Positions 24,775-34,663 are shown, numbered from the stretch's first letter. The stretch is DNA of 64,000 nucleotides from an uncultured Flavobacteriaceae bacterium (GCA_947488435.1 CANKZG010000001.1:124001-188000), one strand, 5' to 3'. Translations and numbers: made by a program. The notes: generated from the letters alone by a model not told the origin.

Positions 24775-26139
24775 TTAAAATGCAATATTCAACAACTGTC
24801 CTGTAAGCTGTAATAATTGTAATTCGGATAGTTTTGCATCGTACTTGGCTAAATTCTTATTGGTCTGAGCATTTAGCAGATTAATCTGTGCTTGTCTAAA
24901 TTCTATAGATGTTATTCTTCCCAATTGAAATTGCTCCTTAGAACGCTCAAAGTTGTTTTGATTTGTCACAACATTCTGCGCTTGAATTTTAAAAATTCCC
25001 AGCCGATTCTCATAGATCTCAAGAGCATTTAGAATATCCCGATCTACTTCATTTGTTATTTGTTGTTTCAATAGTTCCTGATTTTCGTATGCGATCTTAG
25101 CATTTTTTACCCGAACTGCAGTGCTTCCCCCGTCAAACAGGTTCCAGGTTAAGTTAGCTCCGAAAGACAAACTATTGATATTTGCATTAGTACCCGGAAA
25201 AACGGTTCCGGATAAAAAAGCGGATGGTGCATTTTGATTGCGGTTCCATCCATAACTTCCGGTAAGACCTATGGTGGGTAAATATCCCGATCGATTGACC
25301 TTTATATCATAAGCGTTAATAGCCAAGTTCTTTTCAGTTTGTAATAAAGCTACATTATTTTCTTTGGCTTTAGCCAAGAAATCTTCCAATTGCAGTTTAG
25401 GTATAAAACGCACTATAGTGTCGACCGCAAAACGCTCATTTAAACTTTGATTAAGCACAACATTTAAATCTCGCTTGGCATTAATTAACTGTTGTTGAGT
25501 ATTTAAAAGATTAATACTGTCGTTGGTTACATCTACCTGCGCATTTAAAATATCAAGTTTTGTATTCTGTCCATAATCAAAAGCATATTCCGCCCGTTTG
25601 ATACGATCTTTGGAGATTTCCAAAGCCTGTTGCAATACATTTTGATTTTCTGTTAATCTTGAAATTTCAAAATAAACACTGAACAATTGTATTACCGTAT
25701 TCTCAATAGTTTCGCGCGCCTGTAATTCACTCAGTTGAAATTGTTCTTTAAGTCGTTTGTAGTTGTAGTAGCGTCCTAAACCGTCAAATAATGTATAATT
25801 GAGGTTTAAGCCAGAGTTATATCTTTGACTTTCGGCATTATCTAAACTAATATCAGGTCGAGGTGTTCCATCTTCCAAAAGTTGTCCAGGAAATTCGGTA
25901 TTTGTATTATTTCTATTATAAGTAGCACCGGCTGTACCCGTAAGTGTAGGCAAATACCCTGCATTTAATACGCTCTTATTATTTTTTGCAATCTCAACCT
26001 GGTTTTTCGCAACTTTTATTCCAAAGTTATTTTCTAGTGCTCTTGCCACAGCCTGTTCTTTAGACAACAATTGCTCCTGTGCAGAAATACTTCCTACCAC
26101 TAGAAATAGCACCAATAAAATGATATTAACTTTTTTCAT
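24775..26139 (-). CDS. TolC-family outer-membrane efflux protein
   Basis: A 454-residue outer-membrane channel with signal peptide (MKKVNIILLVLFLVVGSISAQ). Two OEP repeats are visible: residues about 25-215 and about 240-450, each with long helices (KEQAVARALENNFGIKVAKNQVEIAKNN; GRITSIEFRQAQINLLNAQTN). It would complete the RND pump. Its start overlaps the RND gene stop by four bases (ATGA), the last gene of the operon. Confidence 0.94.
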   Translation of the reverse strand: MKKVNIILLVLFLVVGSISAQEQLLSKEQAVARALENNFGIKVAKNQVEIAKNNKSVLNAGYLPTLTGTAGATYNRNNTNTEFPGQLLEDGTPRPDISLDNAESQRYNSGLNLNYTLFDGLGRYYNYKRLKEQFQLSELQARETIENTVIQLFSVYFEISRLTENQNVLQQALEISKDRIKRAEYAFDYGQNTKLDILNAQVDVTNDSINLLNTQQQLINAKRDLNVVLNQSLNERFAVDTIVRFIPKLQLEDFLAKAKENNVALLQTEKNLAINAYDIKVNRSGYLPTIGLTGSYGWNRNQNAPSAFLSGTVFPGTNANINSLSFGANLTWNLFDGGSTAVRVKNAKIAYENQELLKQQITNEVDRDILNALEIYENRLGIFKIQAQNVVTNQNNFERSKEQFQLGRITSIEFRQAQINLLNAQTNKNLAKYDAKLSELQLLQLTGQLLNIAF

Positions 26140-29100
26140 CGTTCTTTTTCTTCCAATATATTAGCGTTGGCTAATTCATTATCTGTTTGATCTACCCCAT
26201 TACTATGAACTTCATCAGCATCAAACTCCAATTCGGTTTTTAAATGTGCTTCCTCAATTTGCTCTTTGATGGCTGGTTCCACTTCTTCTTTGGTAATTGC
26301 ATTCCCTGAGACAAGCCATTTGGATCCCACTTTAATATTATTATTAAACGAAAGAAATATAGGTAGTACCAAAAGTGTTAATAAGGTTGCAAAGCCAATT
26401 CCATAGGCGATCGATATCGCCATTGGTATTAGAAATTTTGCCTGTCTACTCGTTTCCAACATAAGCGGTGCTAAACCTGCAATTGTAGTAATAGACGTTA
26501 AAAATATAGCTCGAAAACGGGAGCGTCCGGCATCGAAAATAGCATTATCAAAGGTCATTCCGCTACGCAAATTATTATTGAATTTTCCGATTAGCACGAG
26601 CCCATCATTAACCATAATTCCAATTAAAGCAATGATACCTAACATGGATAAAATATTAATTGGAAAATCGTGTATCCAATGCCCCCAAGCTACTGCTGTA
26701 AAACTTAGTGGAACCATAAGTAATAATAGTAATGGTTGTGTAAAACTTCGAAAAGTAAAAGCTATCGTAATATATATTAGTGCCAATACTGAGAGTCCTA
26801 CGAATTTTAACGAGTTTGTGAGTTTATTTCGTTCTCTATTTTGTCCTTCATAGGAAGCAGAAACGGATGGGTATCGCGACTGAATATCCGGCATGATTTC
26901 GGTTCGAATCTCGGTCATAATGTCCACGGCACTGGTCTTAGGATTTTTTAAATCGGCAGTAAGCTGAATCTCCCGCTGACCATCTAAATGATTAATGGCT
27001 ACATCTCCACGTTGAATGGTATAATTTGCAATTTCGTTAAGTGGAACCCGTTCTCCAGATGGGGTGGGAATTCGCATTTCATCCAAATCTGTGATGGAAG
27101 ATCTATTTTCGCGATCGTAACGTACCCATACCCGAATTTCATCCTGACCTCGCTGAAATCGTTGCGCTTGTACCCCAAAAAAGGCAGCTCGAACCTGATT
27201 CATCACTGTTCGTAAATCCAAACCAAGCAAATAAGCATTGTCTTTAAGCTCTAAACGAATTTCCTTTATACCGGCAGGGTCATTATCGGCCACATCTTTC
27301 AAAAGTGAATTATTTAGCATCGCCGTCTTCAGTTCTTGCTTTGCCGCCTTTAGTTCTTGAATATTATTCCCCAACAAAGACACCGAAACAGGATCTCCCC
27401 CAAAGTTTCCGCCCGAACCATAAATAAGGCTTTCCACTCCAATTACCGGACCTACCAATTCTCGTAATCTATTAGTAACAACATCAGCTCGAATAGCGTT
27501 AGGCCGTTCTTCGCCAGGTAATAAATTTATTACCAAAGCAGCAGATGAAGACCCTGGTCCTATATTCCGTAGCATATTTTTGAAAACAACTTTATCTGTT
27601 CCTTTAAGGTACTTTTCTGTAAGTTCATCATTTACAATGGTTGCTTTTTCCTCAATCATGCTAATGATAGAGTCCGTTACACGCTCATTAGTTCCATTGG
27701 GCATAAGCAATTCGACAACAACTCTATCACTGGCTATTCTTGGAAAGAAAGCTGTACGTATAATACCTCCTCCAACTGAACCAAAGGTTAGTATTAAAGC
27801 CACTATAAAGAAGGAAAATGTAAGAAACTTATATTTGAGTGCAAAGCGCAAAGCTGGACTATATACAACATCGCGCAGCCATCCCATGATTTGATCCCCT
27901 ATTTTGTTGATTACTCTTAACTTAGAAAATACCTGAGCTAATCCCGTTTTAGGACCTTCTTTTACCGGTTTAAGCGCTTTAGAATGTGCCAAATGTGCAG
28001 GCAAGATAATTAAGGCTTCTACCAAAGACACCACCAACGTTAAGATTACAATAACAGAAACTTCGCTAAAGAAATCTCCAATACGGCCATCAAGAAATAG
28101 AAAAATTGAAAAAGCGAGAAGCGTTGTTATAATTGCAGATAAAATTGGCGGAATTACTTCCATCGTACCATCAATAGCAGCTTGAATTGGGGTTTTCCCT
28201 TTTTCATAATGTTGATAGATATTTTCGGCAATTACAATCCCATCATCCACTAAAATTCCAATAACGATTATCATTCCAAAAAGTGATAAAACATTAATGG
28301 TTACATCAAAAAATCCGGCGAACACAAACATCCCTAAAAACGCAACTGGTAAACCAAAAGCAACCCAAAAGGCAAGTCGAATGTTTAAGAATAGTGAAAG
28401 AAAAATCAACACCAATAACATACCAATAATAGCGTTTTCAGTAAGGAGTTCGGTACGTTGGGTAAGGGTTGTAGATTGATCACTTACAACGTTTAACTGA
28501 ATATTGGTATATTTCTGATTAAAGATTTCAATATACTCTTTGATTTTTTCAGCAGAACCAATTAAATCTTCTGTATTGGTACTTGTTATGGTAGTATTAA
28601 CTGCTAATTCTCCACTAAAATAGGAGGCATTGGCGGTTTCTGAAAAGCGATCACGGACTATAGCAATATCTTTAAGTCGTATGGTGCGTCCTGAAGCATC
28701 AGCACGAATAATAAGATTGGACAATTCATCTCCATAATACGCTCGGTTATTCGCACGAATTAAATATTCCTCGGCATTTGTTTTGATATTTCCACCCGTT
28801 ACCAGAATGTTTGCATTACCTACCGCTTGAGCCACATCATTAAACGATAAATTATAGGCTAGTAAACTGTTTTCATTTACAGCAATTTCTATCTCTTCCT
28901 GTGGATAACCACTAATACTAATTTGAGAAATTCCAGGAATAGCACGAATGTCATTTTCTATTTGTCTTGCGATTTGTTTTAATGTAACTAAGGGTACTTT
29001 TTCTCCATTTAAAGCAAATGTTATCGTTGGGCGTACTGCTTCTCTTTTTGATACAATTAGTGGTTCCATTCCGATAGGAAACGAAGGAACACGATCTACC

Positions 29101-29435
29101 GCATTCTTTACCTCAAGTAACATAAAATCAATATCCCTACCTTTTTCTATTTCTACATCAATCGATCCACTATTCTCTCGTGAAGTGGAAGTTACCCGAT
29201 CAACACCTTCTAACCCTTTTAAATTATCTTCAATTTTAAGTACAATGCCCTCCTCTACTTCTTGTGGAGAAGCTCCAGGATATGTAATATTAATTACAAC
29301 ATTTTTTGAATCGGCCAGCGGAAAAAACGAAGATTTTAAAGAAATTGCGCCAACAATTCCAAAAACAAGGAAGGTTAAAATAATTACGTTAACCGCAACG
29401 TGATACTTTATGAAATAGGCTATTAGCTTTCTCAT
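26136..29435 (-). CDS. RND-family efflux permease (AcrB-like)
   Basis: A 1099-residue inner-membrane transporter, close to AcrB length with a C-terminal acidic tail of about 60 residues. The first transmembrane helix is near residues 12-30, then come the porter domain, the helical block around residues 335-480 (GMIIVIGILVDDGIVIAENIYQH), and the second helical block near 900-1040 (IMVNDGLVLIGKFNN). The paired Asp residues VDD in the fourth transmembrane helix suggest proton coupling. Start and stop overlap the neighbouring genes by four bases. Substrate unknown. Confidence 0.95.
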   Translation of the reverse strand: MRKLIAYFIKYHVAVNVIILTFLVFGIVGAISLKSSFFPLADSKNVVINITYPGASPQEVEEGIVLKIEDNLKGLEGVDRVTSTSRENSGSIDVEIEKGRDIDFMLLEVKNAVDRVPSFPIGMEPLIVSKREAVRPTITFALNGEKVPLVTLKQIARQIENDIRAIPGISQISISGYPQEEIEIAVNENSLLAYNLSFNDVAQAVGNANILVTGGNIKTNAEEYLIRANNRAYYGDELSNLIIRADASGRTIRLKDIAIVRDRFSETANASYFSGELAVNTTITSTNTEDLIGSAEKIKEYIEIFNQKYTNIQLNVVSDQSTTLTQRTELLTENAIIGMLLVLIFLSLFLNIRLAFWVAFGLPVAFLGMFVFAGFFDVTINVLSLFGMIIVIGILVDDGIVIAENIYQHYEKGKTPIQAAIDGTMEVIPPILSAIITTLLAFSIFLFLDGRIGDFFSEVSVIVILTLVVSLVEALIILPAHLAHSKALKPVKEGPKTGLAQVFSKLRVINKIGDQIMGWLRDVVYSPALRFALKYKFLTFSFFIVALILTFGSVGGGIIRTAFFPRIASDRVVVELLMPNGTNERVTDSIISMIEEKATIVNDELTEKYLKGTDKVVFKNMLRNIGPGSSSAALVINLLPGEERPNAIRADVVTNRLRELVGPVIGVESLIYGSGGNFGGDPVSVSLLGNNIQELKAAKQELKTAMLNNSLLKDVADNDPAGIKEIRLELKDNAYLLGLDLRTVMNQVRAAFFGVQAQRFQRGQDEIRVWVRYDRENRSSITDLDEMRIPTPSGERVPLNEIANYTIQRGDVAINHLDGQREIQLTADLKNPKTSAVDIMTEIRTEIMPDIQSRYPSVSASYEGQNRERNKLTNSLKFVGLSVLALIYITIAFTFRSFTQPLLLLLMVPLSFTAVAWGHWIHDFPINILSMLGIIALIGIMVNDGLVLIGKFNNNLRSGMTFDNAIFDAGRSRFRAIFLTSITTIAGLAPLMLETSRQAKFLIPMAISIAYGIGFATLLTLLVLPIFLSFNNNIKVGSKWLVSGNAITKEEVEPAIKEQIEEAHLKTELEFDADEVHSNGVDQTDNELANANILEEKER

Positions 29436-30565
29436 GGTTTTGCTGTTTTTTCTGCATTCGTATCAAAAACTTTCACCAACATCCCGGCATATGCTCCTGT
29501 TACTGGTTTAGATACGATCGTAATTCCATTGGGTACTTCTTTTAATACAACCTTCTTATCTGAAAAATAAACAGGTTTAACGTCTATAATATCCAATATC
29601 GAGTCTCTAACAACAAAAATTTGATCGTTCTCTAATAAGAGTCCACGATCAATTTCAATAGCATTTTTTTCTTCCTTAGCATTTAGATTTGCTTCCAAAT
29701 ACATCCCTTCTTTCAGGTTCTTATCATTCACCGCAATAAACGCATTTATGGTTTGTGATGCCTGATCTACACTTCCATTAATACGAACTACCTCTCCTTC
29801 ATAGGTTTTGGTTTTGTCTAAATTGGTAAGGTTCACCAGTTCTCCTACTTTTAGAAGATCACTATATTTTTTACTTACGGCCACCTCTAGTTCATAATTG
29901 TCCATATTAATAAACTCTCCTAGTTTTTGACCAGCGCGAATTAGAGTTCCTTCTGTCACCAACGTTTCTGTAAGTATTCCCCTAAAAGGCGCAGATATAT
30001 TGTATTTTGATAAACGCTGCTCCTGATTTTTTACATTGTAGTAGTTCGTTAAGATACCTCTACCAGAGATAAAGAATTTTTCTTTTTCTGAAGTCATTTC
30101 AGGTAAAACAGGAGTACTACTATTTAAATCAAAACCATTTAAATACGTCTGCCATTTTGGAAACACCTCAGGGTAGTCCAAACGTAAATCTGGCATAATT
30201 GAAGTAATTAAATTGTACAAATTGCTCTTTGCAGATTGTACACTTGCGTAGTATTCAGCAGCATCAATGCGTATTACGGTTTCTCCAGCTGCATACTCTT
30301 GGCCTGCTCTAAACAGTTTACCACCGCTTCTGAAAACACCCTGCACTTCACTATATAACTCTAATCTTTTTTTTGCGCGCAAATTTCCATTTGCAGGAAC
30401 TACAATGCGTACCGTTTTGTTATTTACTGTTTCTGCAAAAACGGTTTTTACCGTTTTTTCAATTTTTGGCCTCCTGTTCTTCTTGTTTTCAACAATAGCG
30501 TTGGCCCAAAAAATGGCGCCTGCTATCAAAAGTCCTCCTAAAACGGTTAATATTATTTTTCTCAT
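29432..30565 (-). CDS. RND periplasmic adaptor (membrane fusion protein)
   Basis: A 377-residue adaptor with an N-terminal membrane anchor (ILTVLGGLLIAGAIFWANA). Barrel-sandwich halves lie at about 60-110 (GNLRAKKRLELYSEVQGVF) and 190-225 (YNISAPFRGILTETLVTEGTLIRAGQKLGEFI), and beta-barrel and proximal domains follow. It links the RND pump to the TolC-like channel. It overlaps the RND gene by four bases and starts 12 bases after the marR stop. Confidence 0.93.
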   Translation of the reverse strand: MRKIILTVLGGLLIAGAIFWANAIVENKKNRRPKIEKTVKTVFAETVNNKTVRIVVPANGNLRAKKRLELYSEVQGVFRSGGKLFRAGQEYAAGETVIRIDAAEYYASVQSAKSNLYNLITSIMPDLRLDYPEVFPKWQTYLNGFDLNSSTPVLPEMTSEKEKFFISGRGILTNYYNVKNQEQRLSKYNISAPFRGILTETLVTEGTLIRAGQKLGEFINMDNYELEVAVSKKYSDLLKVGELVNLTNLDKTKTYEGEVVRINGSVDQASQTINAFIAVNDKNLKEGMYLEANLNAKEEKNAIEIDRGLLLENDQIFVVRDSILDIIDVKPVYFSDKKVVLKEVPNGITIVSKPVTGAYAGMLVKVFDTNAEKTAKP

Positions 30566-30577
30566 GGATTCCCTGGG

Positions 30578-31042
30578 TTATAATGATGCTATTTTGGTGG
30601 TAAGATTCAATTGAACTTTTTTTAATATCTGAATCACCTGTTGTATCTCGGATGAAGTTACGTCTGTTTCCATCTGTTGCAGTAACTGTTGTATTATGGG
30701 TCTTGTTTTTTTAAGAACTTCTCTTCCTACCGGTGTAATATACACTTCATTTATTCTTTTGTCTTCGGAGCTCTGCTTACGCTTTAGGTATCCTTTTTTT
30801 TCCATTTTAACCAGCAAGCGTGCTAGGGAAGATTTATCTCTAAAAGTAAGCAGTGCCAGTTCATTTTGATTTAACCCATCGTTATAATGTAATTTTTTTA
30901 AGACAATCATTTGTTCCTTGCTCAAGTCTAATTGTGCCTCCGCAAATGCTTCATGCAAGTAATAATCAATCATCTTGGATGTTCTTCCTAACCAAGGTCC
31001 TATGGATTGTTCAAAATCAAAAGTAAACTCTACCGATTTCAT
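30578..31042 (-). CDS. MarR-family regulator of the efflux operon
   Basis: A 154-residue winged-helix regulator. LHYNDGLNQNELALLTFRDKSSLARLLVKMEKKGYLKRKQSSEDKR carries the recognition helix and wing typical of MarR. It is the first gene of the marR-adaptor-RND-TolC operon. A 20-bp perfect palindrome lies 26 bases upstream of its ATG, so it probably represses its own operon and responds to a small aromatic or drug ligand. Confidence 0.92.
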   Translation of the reverse strand: MKSVEFTFDFEQSIGPWLGRTSKMIDYYLHEAFAEAQLDLSKEQMIVLKKLHYNDGLNQNELALLTFRDKSSLARLLVKMEKKGYLKRKQSSEDKRINEVYITPVGREVLKKTRPIIQQLLQQMETDVTSSEIQQVIQILKKVQLNLTTKIASL

Positions 31043-31067
31043 GTGTCAAAACTACACAAAAAGAAAA

Positions 31068-31087
31068 ATAGTTGCATATGCAACTAT
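31068..31087. promoter_or_regulatory. MarR-type operator (20-bp perfect palindrome)
   Basis: ATAGTTGCATATGCAACTAT is identical to its own reverse complement. It contains TAGTTGC/GCAACTA half-sites, a form common in MarR operators. A TAGTTTTG -7 box lies on the minus strand at 31054-31047, between the palindrome and the marR ATG, so the palindrome would cover the -33 region. Confidence 0.75.
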
Positions 31088-31127
31088 CGTTAAAATTTTC
31101 ACAAAAAAACAACTACCTTCTAAAACA

Positions 31128-31164
31128 AAAAGAGGCGACACCCTACTAAAGTATCCCCTCTTTT
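31128..31164 (-). terminator. Intrinsic terminator after the LRR gene
   Basis: AAAAGAGG (31128-31135) pairs with CCTCTTTT (31157-31164) around a 21-base loop. On the minus strand it lies 24 bases beyond the LRR gene stop and ends in a T-run, insulating the efflux operon. Confidence 0.6.
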
Positions 31165-31187
31165 AACCAAACTAACTAACTTCAATA

Positions 31188-32069
31188 TTACTTATCGTCT
31201 TTATCGTCCACATCATCTTCAAATTTCGTATCAGCCATTCGCGTTCTAGAAAAGTTTAATTTTTCAAATTCTAACTTATCATAGTCGAATACCAAAAACT
31301 TCTGTGTGTTCATCAGTTCCAAATTCTTAAAAGAACTGAATTTATTGTTTTGTATTTGAAGTACTTTTAAATTATCTAATTGGGCAAAAGCTGCCGGTAT
31401 TTCCCCGCCAAGTTGATTATTAGACAATACAAGTTCCTTTAGTTCTTTTAAATTCCCGAGTGTATTGGGTATGGAACCATCCAGTGTATTTTCAAACAAT
31501 CCTAACGCTTCTAGCTGGGTTAAATCACCTAACGTTTCTGGAATTTCTCCTTTTAAATTATTACTAGACAGATTTAATATTTTCAAATTCCTGAGTTTCC
31601 CAAAACCTTCAGGAATGTTTTCGTTTAAAAAATTATTAAACATGGTAAACTCTACCAAGCTTTCCATTTTTTCAATTTTAGAGGGAAGCTTTCCTTTAAT
31701 GCGATTCATTTCCAATTTTAATACTTCCAACCTTTTCAACTTTACTATACTTTTGGGTAATTCTCCGCTAATTGCATTAAAAGCCAAATTTAGATGTACC
31801 AAATAACCTAGCTTTCCTAAACTATCTGGCAACGTTCCCTTAAGATTATTTTTAAATAATCGAATTTCGGTAACATGTCCATCGCTTACTTTAACTCCAT
31901 ACCATTCTTCAACCGGAGTATTTAAATCCCAAGATTTTGTCCATTCAGCACCATTGGTCTTGTTGTAAAGTTCTATAAGGACTTTCTTTTCCTTTTTAGA
32001 AACTCTTGCAGACATCGCTTGTCCGGCAATTAAAAAAAGTGCTAAAAGAGGTAATAGTTTTTGCATCAT
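31188..32069 (-). CDS. Secreted plant-type leucine-rich-repeat protein
   Basis: A 293-residue protein with a signal peptide (MQKLLPLLALFLIAGQAMSA, after an extra initial Met). A cap resembling LRRNT follows (ELYNKTNGAEWTKSWDLNTPVEEWYGVKVS). Seven to eight repeats of the plant extracellular type lie at about 65-260 (LNLAFNAISGELPKSIVKLKRL; LNLSSNNLKGEIPETLGDL; LVLSNNQLGGEIPAAF). The tail is very acidic (DDVDDKDDK). No T9SS C-terminal sorting domain is visible. Such proteins are common in marine flavobacteria and may mediate surface binding; function unknown. Confidence 0.88.
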   Translation of the reverse strand: MMQKLLPLLALFLIAGQAMSARVSKKEKKVLIELYNKTNGAEWTKSWDLNTPVEEWYGVKVSDGHVTEIRLFKNNLKGTLPDSLGKLGYLVHLNLAFNAISGELPKSIVKLKRLEVLKLEMNRIKGKLPSKIEKMESLVEFTMFNNFLNENIPEGFGKLRNLKILNLSSNNLKGEIPETLGDLTQLEALGLFENTLDGSIPNTLGNLKELKELVLSNNQLGGEIPAAFAQLDNLKVLQIQNNKFSSFKNLELMNTQKFLVFDYDKLEFEKLNFSRTRMADTKFEDDVDDKDDK

Positions 32070-32251
32070 TTAGGTTGTTTCAACTAGAACTTCAAAATAT
32101 GGTTATTTTTAAATTCATAAGAATTACCCTACAAATTTACATAATGTGAAGGATGAAACGCAAAATTAATCGATGAAAAACTGAGTAAACTTCTAATTTT
32201 GTTGTGAAACCACCAAAAGTTGTGGTGTGCTAAAAATAAAAAAAAACCTTC

Positions 32252-34174
32252 TTACTTATTATAGCTGTTTTTTTCTACTTCTTCAGTAATATTTCCCCAC
32301 TTTTCCATCAGAATTTCTAATTCTTTTTTCTTCTTCTGGTAGGAATCAAAAAAATTATCTTGTGCAATAGTAGCGTCATAATTCATTAGTAAATTATGAT
32401 CTATTTCAGCAATTTCTTTTTCCAAATCTCCAATCTTAGCTTCAACAGTGCTCAATTTATTTTTTAAGGATTTCAGCATTTTTTGCTGTTTGTAGTCTCC
32501 CTCTCCTGTACTTTTTTTTGCAGTAACTTTAGTTTCTTGCTGTTTTCTTTCAATTACTCTAAAATCCTCAGCCTTTCGTTCCTCAAGATAAAAGTCAATA
32601 TCTCCTAAATATTCTTTGATACGTTTTTCTTTAAACTCGTAAACCTTATTGGTAAGTCCTTGTAAAAAATCACGATCATGAGATACCAAAATAAGAGTCC
32701 CTTGAAAATTTTGCAGGGCTTGTTTCAGTACATTTTTAGATTTAATATCCAAGTGATTTGTAGGCTCATCCATTACCAAAACGTTAAAAGGCTGCAGTAA
32801 CATCTTGGCTAAGGCTAAACGATTGCGTTCTCCTCCGGAAAGCACCTTCACATACTTTTCGACATCATCTCCCCTAAAAAGAAAAGAACCTAAGATATCA
32901 CGAACTTTGCTACGATTGGTCTCATTAGCGGCATCAATCATAGTGTCAAGGACAGTTTTATTTCCATCTAAATATTCCGCCTGATTTTGTGCAAAATATC
33001 CGATTTGAACATTATGTCCTAATTTCAAATGCCCGTTATACTTTAATTCTCCAACCAGTATTTTTGCCAAAGTGGATTTTCCTTGCCCATTTTGACCTAC
33101 AAAAGCGGTTTTACTATCCCTTTCCACAAGCAGACTCACATCTCGTAAAACCTCATTCGCTCCATAACTCTTGGATAGTTTTTCCATTTCAACAACCACT
33201 TTCCCTGGTGTTATTGATATTGGAAAACGAAGTGTCATTACACTATTATCATCTTCGTCTACTGCAATGCGGTCTATTTTATCCAACTTTTTTATTAAAG
33301 ACTGGGCCATTGAAGCTTTAGAGGCTTTAGCTCTAAACTTCTCAATTAACTTTTCAGTTTGCTGAATTTGTTTTTCCTGATTCTTTTGGGCACTTAGCTG
33401 CTGCCCTCGTATCTCCTCTCGCAAAACCAAATACTTGGAATAAGGTTTGTTATAATCATAAATGCGGCCCAGAGAAATTTCTATTGTTCTGTTGGTTACA
33501 TTATCTAAGAACATTTTATCGTGTGACACCATTACCACAGCTCCTGGATAGGATAATAAAAATTGCTCTAACCATATTATCGATTCGATATCCAAATGGT
33601 TTGTAGGTTCATCAAGCAATAGAATATCGTTGGATTGTAATAAAAGTTTCGCCAATTCAATACGCATACGCCATCCACCCGAAAAAGTGTCTGTAGCTTT
33701 ATTAAAATCTTCCCGCTTAAAACCTAGTCCTTGAAGTATTCTTTCTGTAACTCCCTGATAATTATATCCTCCCAGAATCTCGTACCGCTGCGTAATTTCA
33801 CTAAGATCTACAATAAGCTGATTGTAACCCTCACTTTCGTAATCGGTACGTTCCGCAAGTTGGGCATTAATTTGTTCCAAGTCAATTTCTAAAGCTTTTA
33901 TTTCCTCAAAAGCTTGATAGGCTTCATCCAATACCGATCTTCCTTGAACAAAATCAATATCCTGTTTTAAAAATCCTATTTTAATATCCTTATCCGATGC
34001 TAAAGTTCCCGAATCGGGTTCCATTTCTCTAGCCAATAATTTTAGTAATGTAGATTTTCCTGCACCGTTTTTTCCAATCAATCCTACGCGGTCACCAGAA
34101 TTAAGTCGAAACGCAATTTCTTCGAATAGAAACTCTCCTCCAAATGAGACAGAAAGGTTATGAATATTGAGCAT
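32252..34174 (-). CDS. ABC-F family ATPase (Uup/YbiT-like)
   Basis: A 640-residue soluble protein with two ATPase domains. Domain 1 has Walker A GKNGAGKSTLLK (about 36-47), signature FSGGWRMR and Walker B LLLDEPTNHLD. Domain 2 has GQNGQGKSTLAK, LSGGERNRLALAK and VLVMDEPTNHLD. No transmembrane domain is present. A linker (about 240-300) and a C-terminal coiled coil (about 560-635) match ABC-F proteins, which act on ribosomes. Which subfamily, and whether it gives antibiotic tolerance, is unclear. Divergent from the DUF983 gene. Confidence 0.93.
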   Translation of the reverse strand: MLNIHNLSVSFGGEFLFEEIAFRLNSGDRVGLIGKNGAGKSTLLKLLAREMEPDSGTLASDKDIKIGFLKQDIDFVQGRSVLDEAYQAFEEIKALEIDLEQINAQLAERTDYESEGYNQLIVDLSEITQRYEILGGYNYQGVTERILQGLGFKREDFNKATDTFSGGWRMRIELAKLLLQSNDILLLDEPTNHLDIESIIWLEQFLLSYPGAVVMVSHDKMFLDNVTNRTIEISLGRIYDYNKPYSKYLVLREEIRGQQLSAQKNQEKQIQQTEKLIEKFRAKASKASMAQSLIKKLDKIDRIAVDEDDNSVMTLRFPISITPGKVVVEMEKLSKSYGANEVLRDVSLLVERDSKTAFVGQNGQGKSTLAKILVGELKYNGHLKLGHNVQIGYFAQNQAEYLDGNKTVLDTMIDAANETNRSKVRDILGSFLFRGDDVEKYVKVLSGGERNRLALAKMLLQPFNVLVMDEPTNHLDIKSKNVLKQALQNFQGTLILVSHDRDFLQGLTNKVYEFKEKRIKEYLGDIDFYLEERKAEDFRVIERKQQETKVTAKKSTGEGDYKQQKMLKSLKNKLSTVEAKIGDLEKEIAEIDHNLLMNYDATIAQDNFFDSYQKKKKELEILMEKWGNITEEVEKNSYNK

Positions 34175-34194
34175 ATTTTGTGACTTGGGTTACC

Positions 34195-34223
34195 TTTAGC
34201 AATTAGACAAAACTGTAATTTTG
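34195..34223 (+). promoter_or_regulatory. Promoter of the DUF983 gene
   Basis: TTG (34195-34197), an 18-base spacer and TAATTTTG (34216-34223) match the Bacteroidota consensus. The expected start point is about 34229, only a few bases before ATG 34233 or ATG 34239, so the leader would be very short. Confidence 0.55.
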
Positions 34224-34232
34224 TGAAAATTT

Positions 34233-34652
34233 ATGCAAATGTTAAAAAAAGGAAACAAACTCTACAGCATTTTAACAGGAACTTGTCCAAAATGTCATGA
34301 GGAGTCTATGTATTTGAAAAAAAATCCTTTTCGAATTACGCATCTCTTCGCTATGCATGAACGATGTTCACAATGCAATACCAAGTACAAGATAGAACCC
34401 TCTTTTTTTTATGGTTCGATGTATGTTAGTTATGGTGTAGGTATTGTTTTTGCAACCTTTGCTTTCATCGCAAGTTTTCTAATTTTTAAAACTTCCCTAA
34501 TACATACATTTATTGTGATAGTAATTACCCTTGTGGTTTTTCTGCCAATAATTATTCGGCTCTCCAGAAATATCTGGATTAACATTTTCTTTAAATACGA
34601 TGCTCATGCGGTCGCCAACTACGATAAAGAACAGACCACAATAGGAGGCTAA
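34233..34652 (+). CDS. DUF983 membrane protein
   Basis: A 139-residue protein with a zinc ribbon (TGTCPKCHEESMYL and ERCSQCNTKYKIEPSFFYGSMYVSYG) followed by two transmembrane helices (about 70-92 and 95-115). The Fe-Y-G-S-Y pattern after the ribbon is the DUF983 hallmark. Function unknown. ATG 34239 (MLKKGNK) is an alternative start. Convergent with the FAD oxidoreductase gene after 11 bases. Confidence 0.88.
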   Translation: MQMLKKGNKLYSILTGTCPKCHEESMYLKKNPFRITHLFAMHERCSQCNTKYKIEPSFFYGSMYVSYGVGIVFATFAFIASFLIFKTSLIHTFIVIVITLVVFLPIIIRLSRNIWINIFFKYDAHAVANYDKEQTTIGG

Positions 34653-34663
34653 AAGTTTCCTTA

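Noticed and set aside
28948-29403. A 151-codon frame opposite the RND permease
   Set aside because: It mirrors the permease codons with a Ser/Thr/Phe-rich composition and has no recognisable motif.
32205-32240. ACCAC/GTGGT stem as a terminator downstream of the ABC-F gene
   Set aside because: On the minus strand the T-rich stretch comes before the stem and not after it, so it does not fit an intrinsic terminator.
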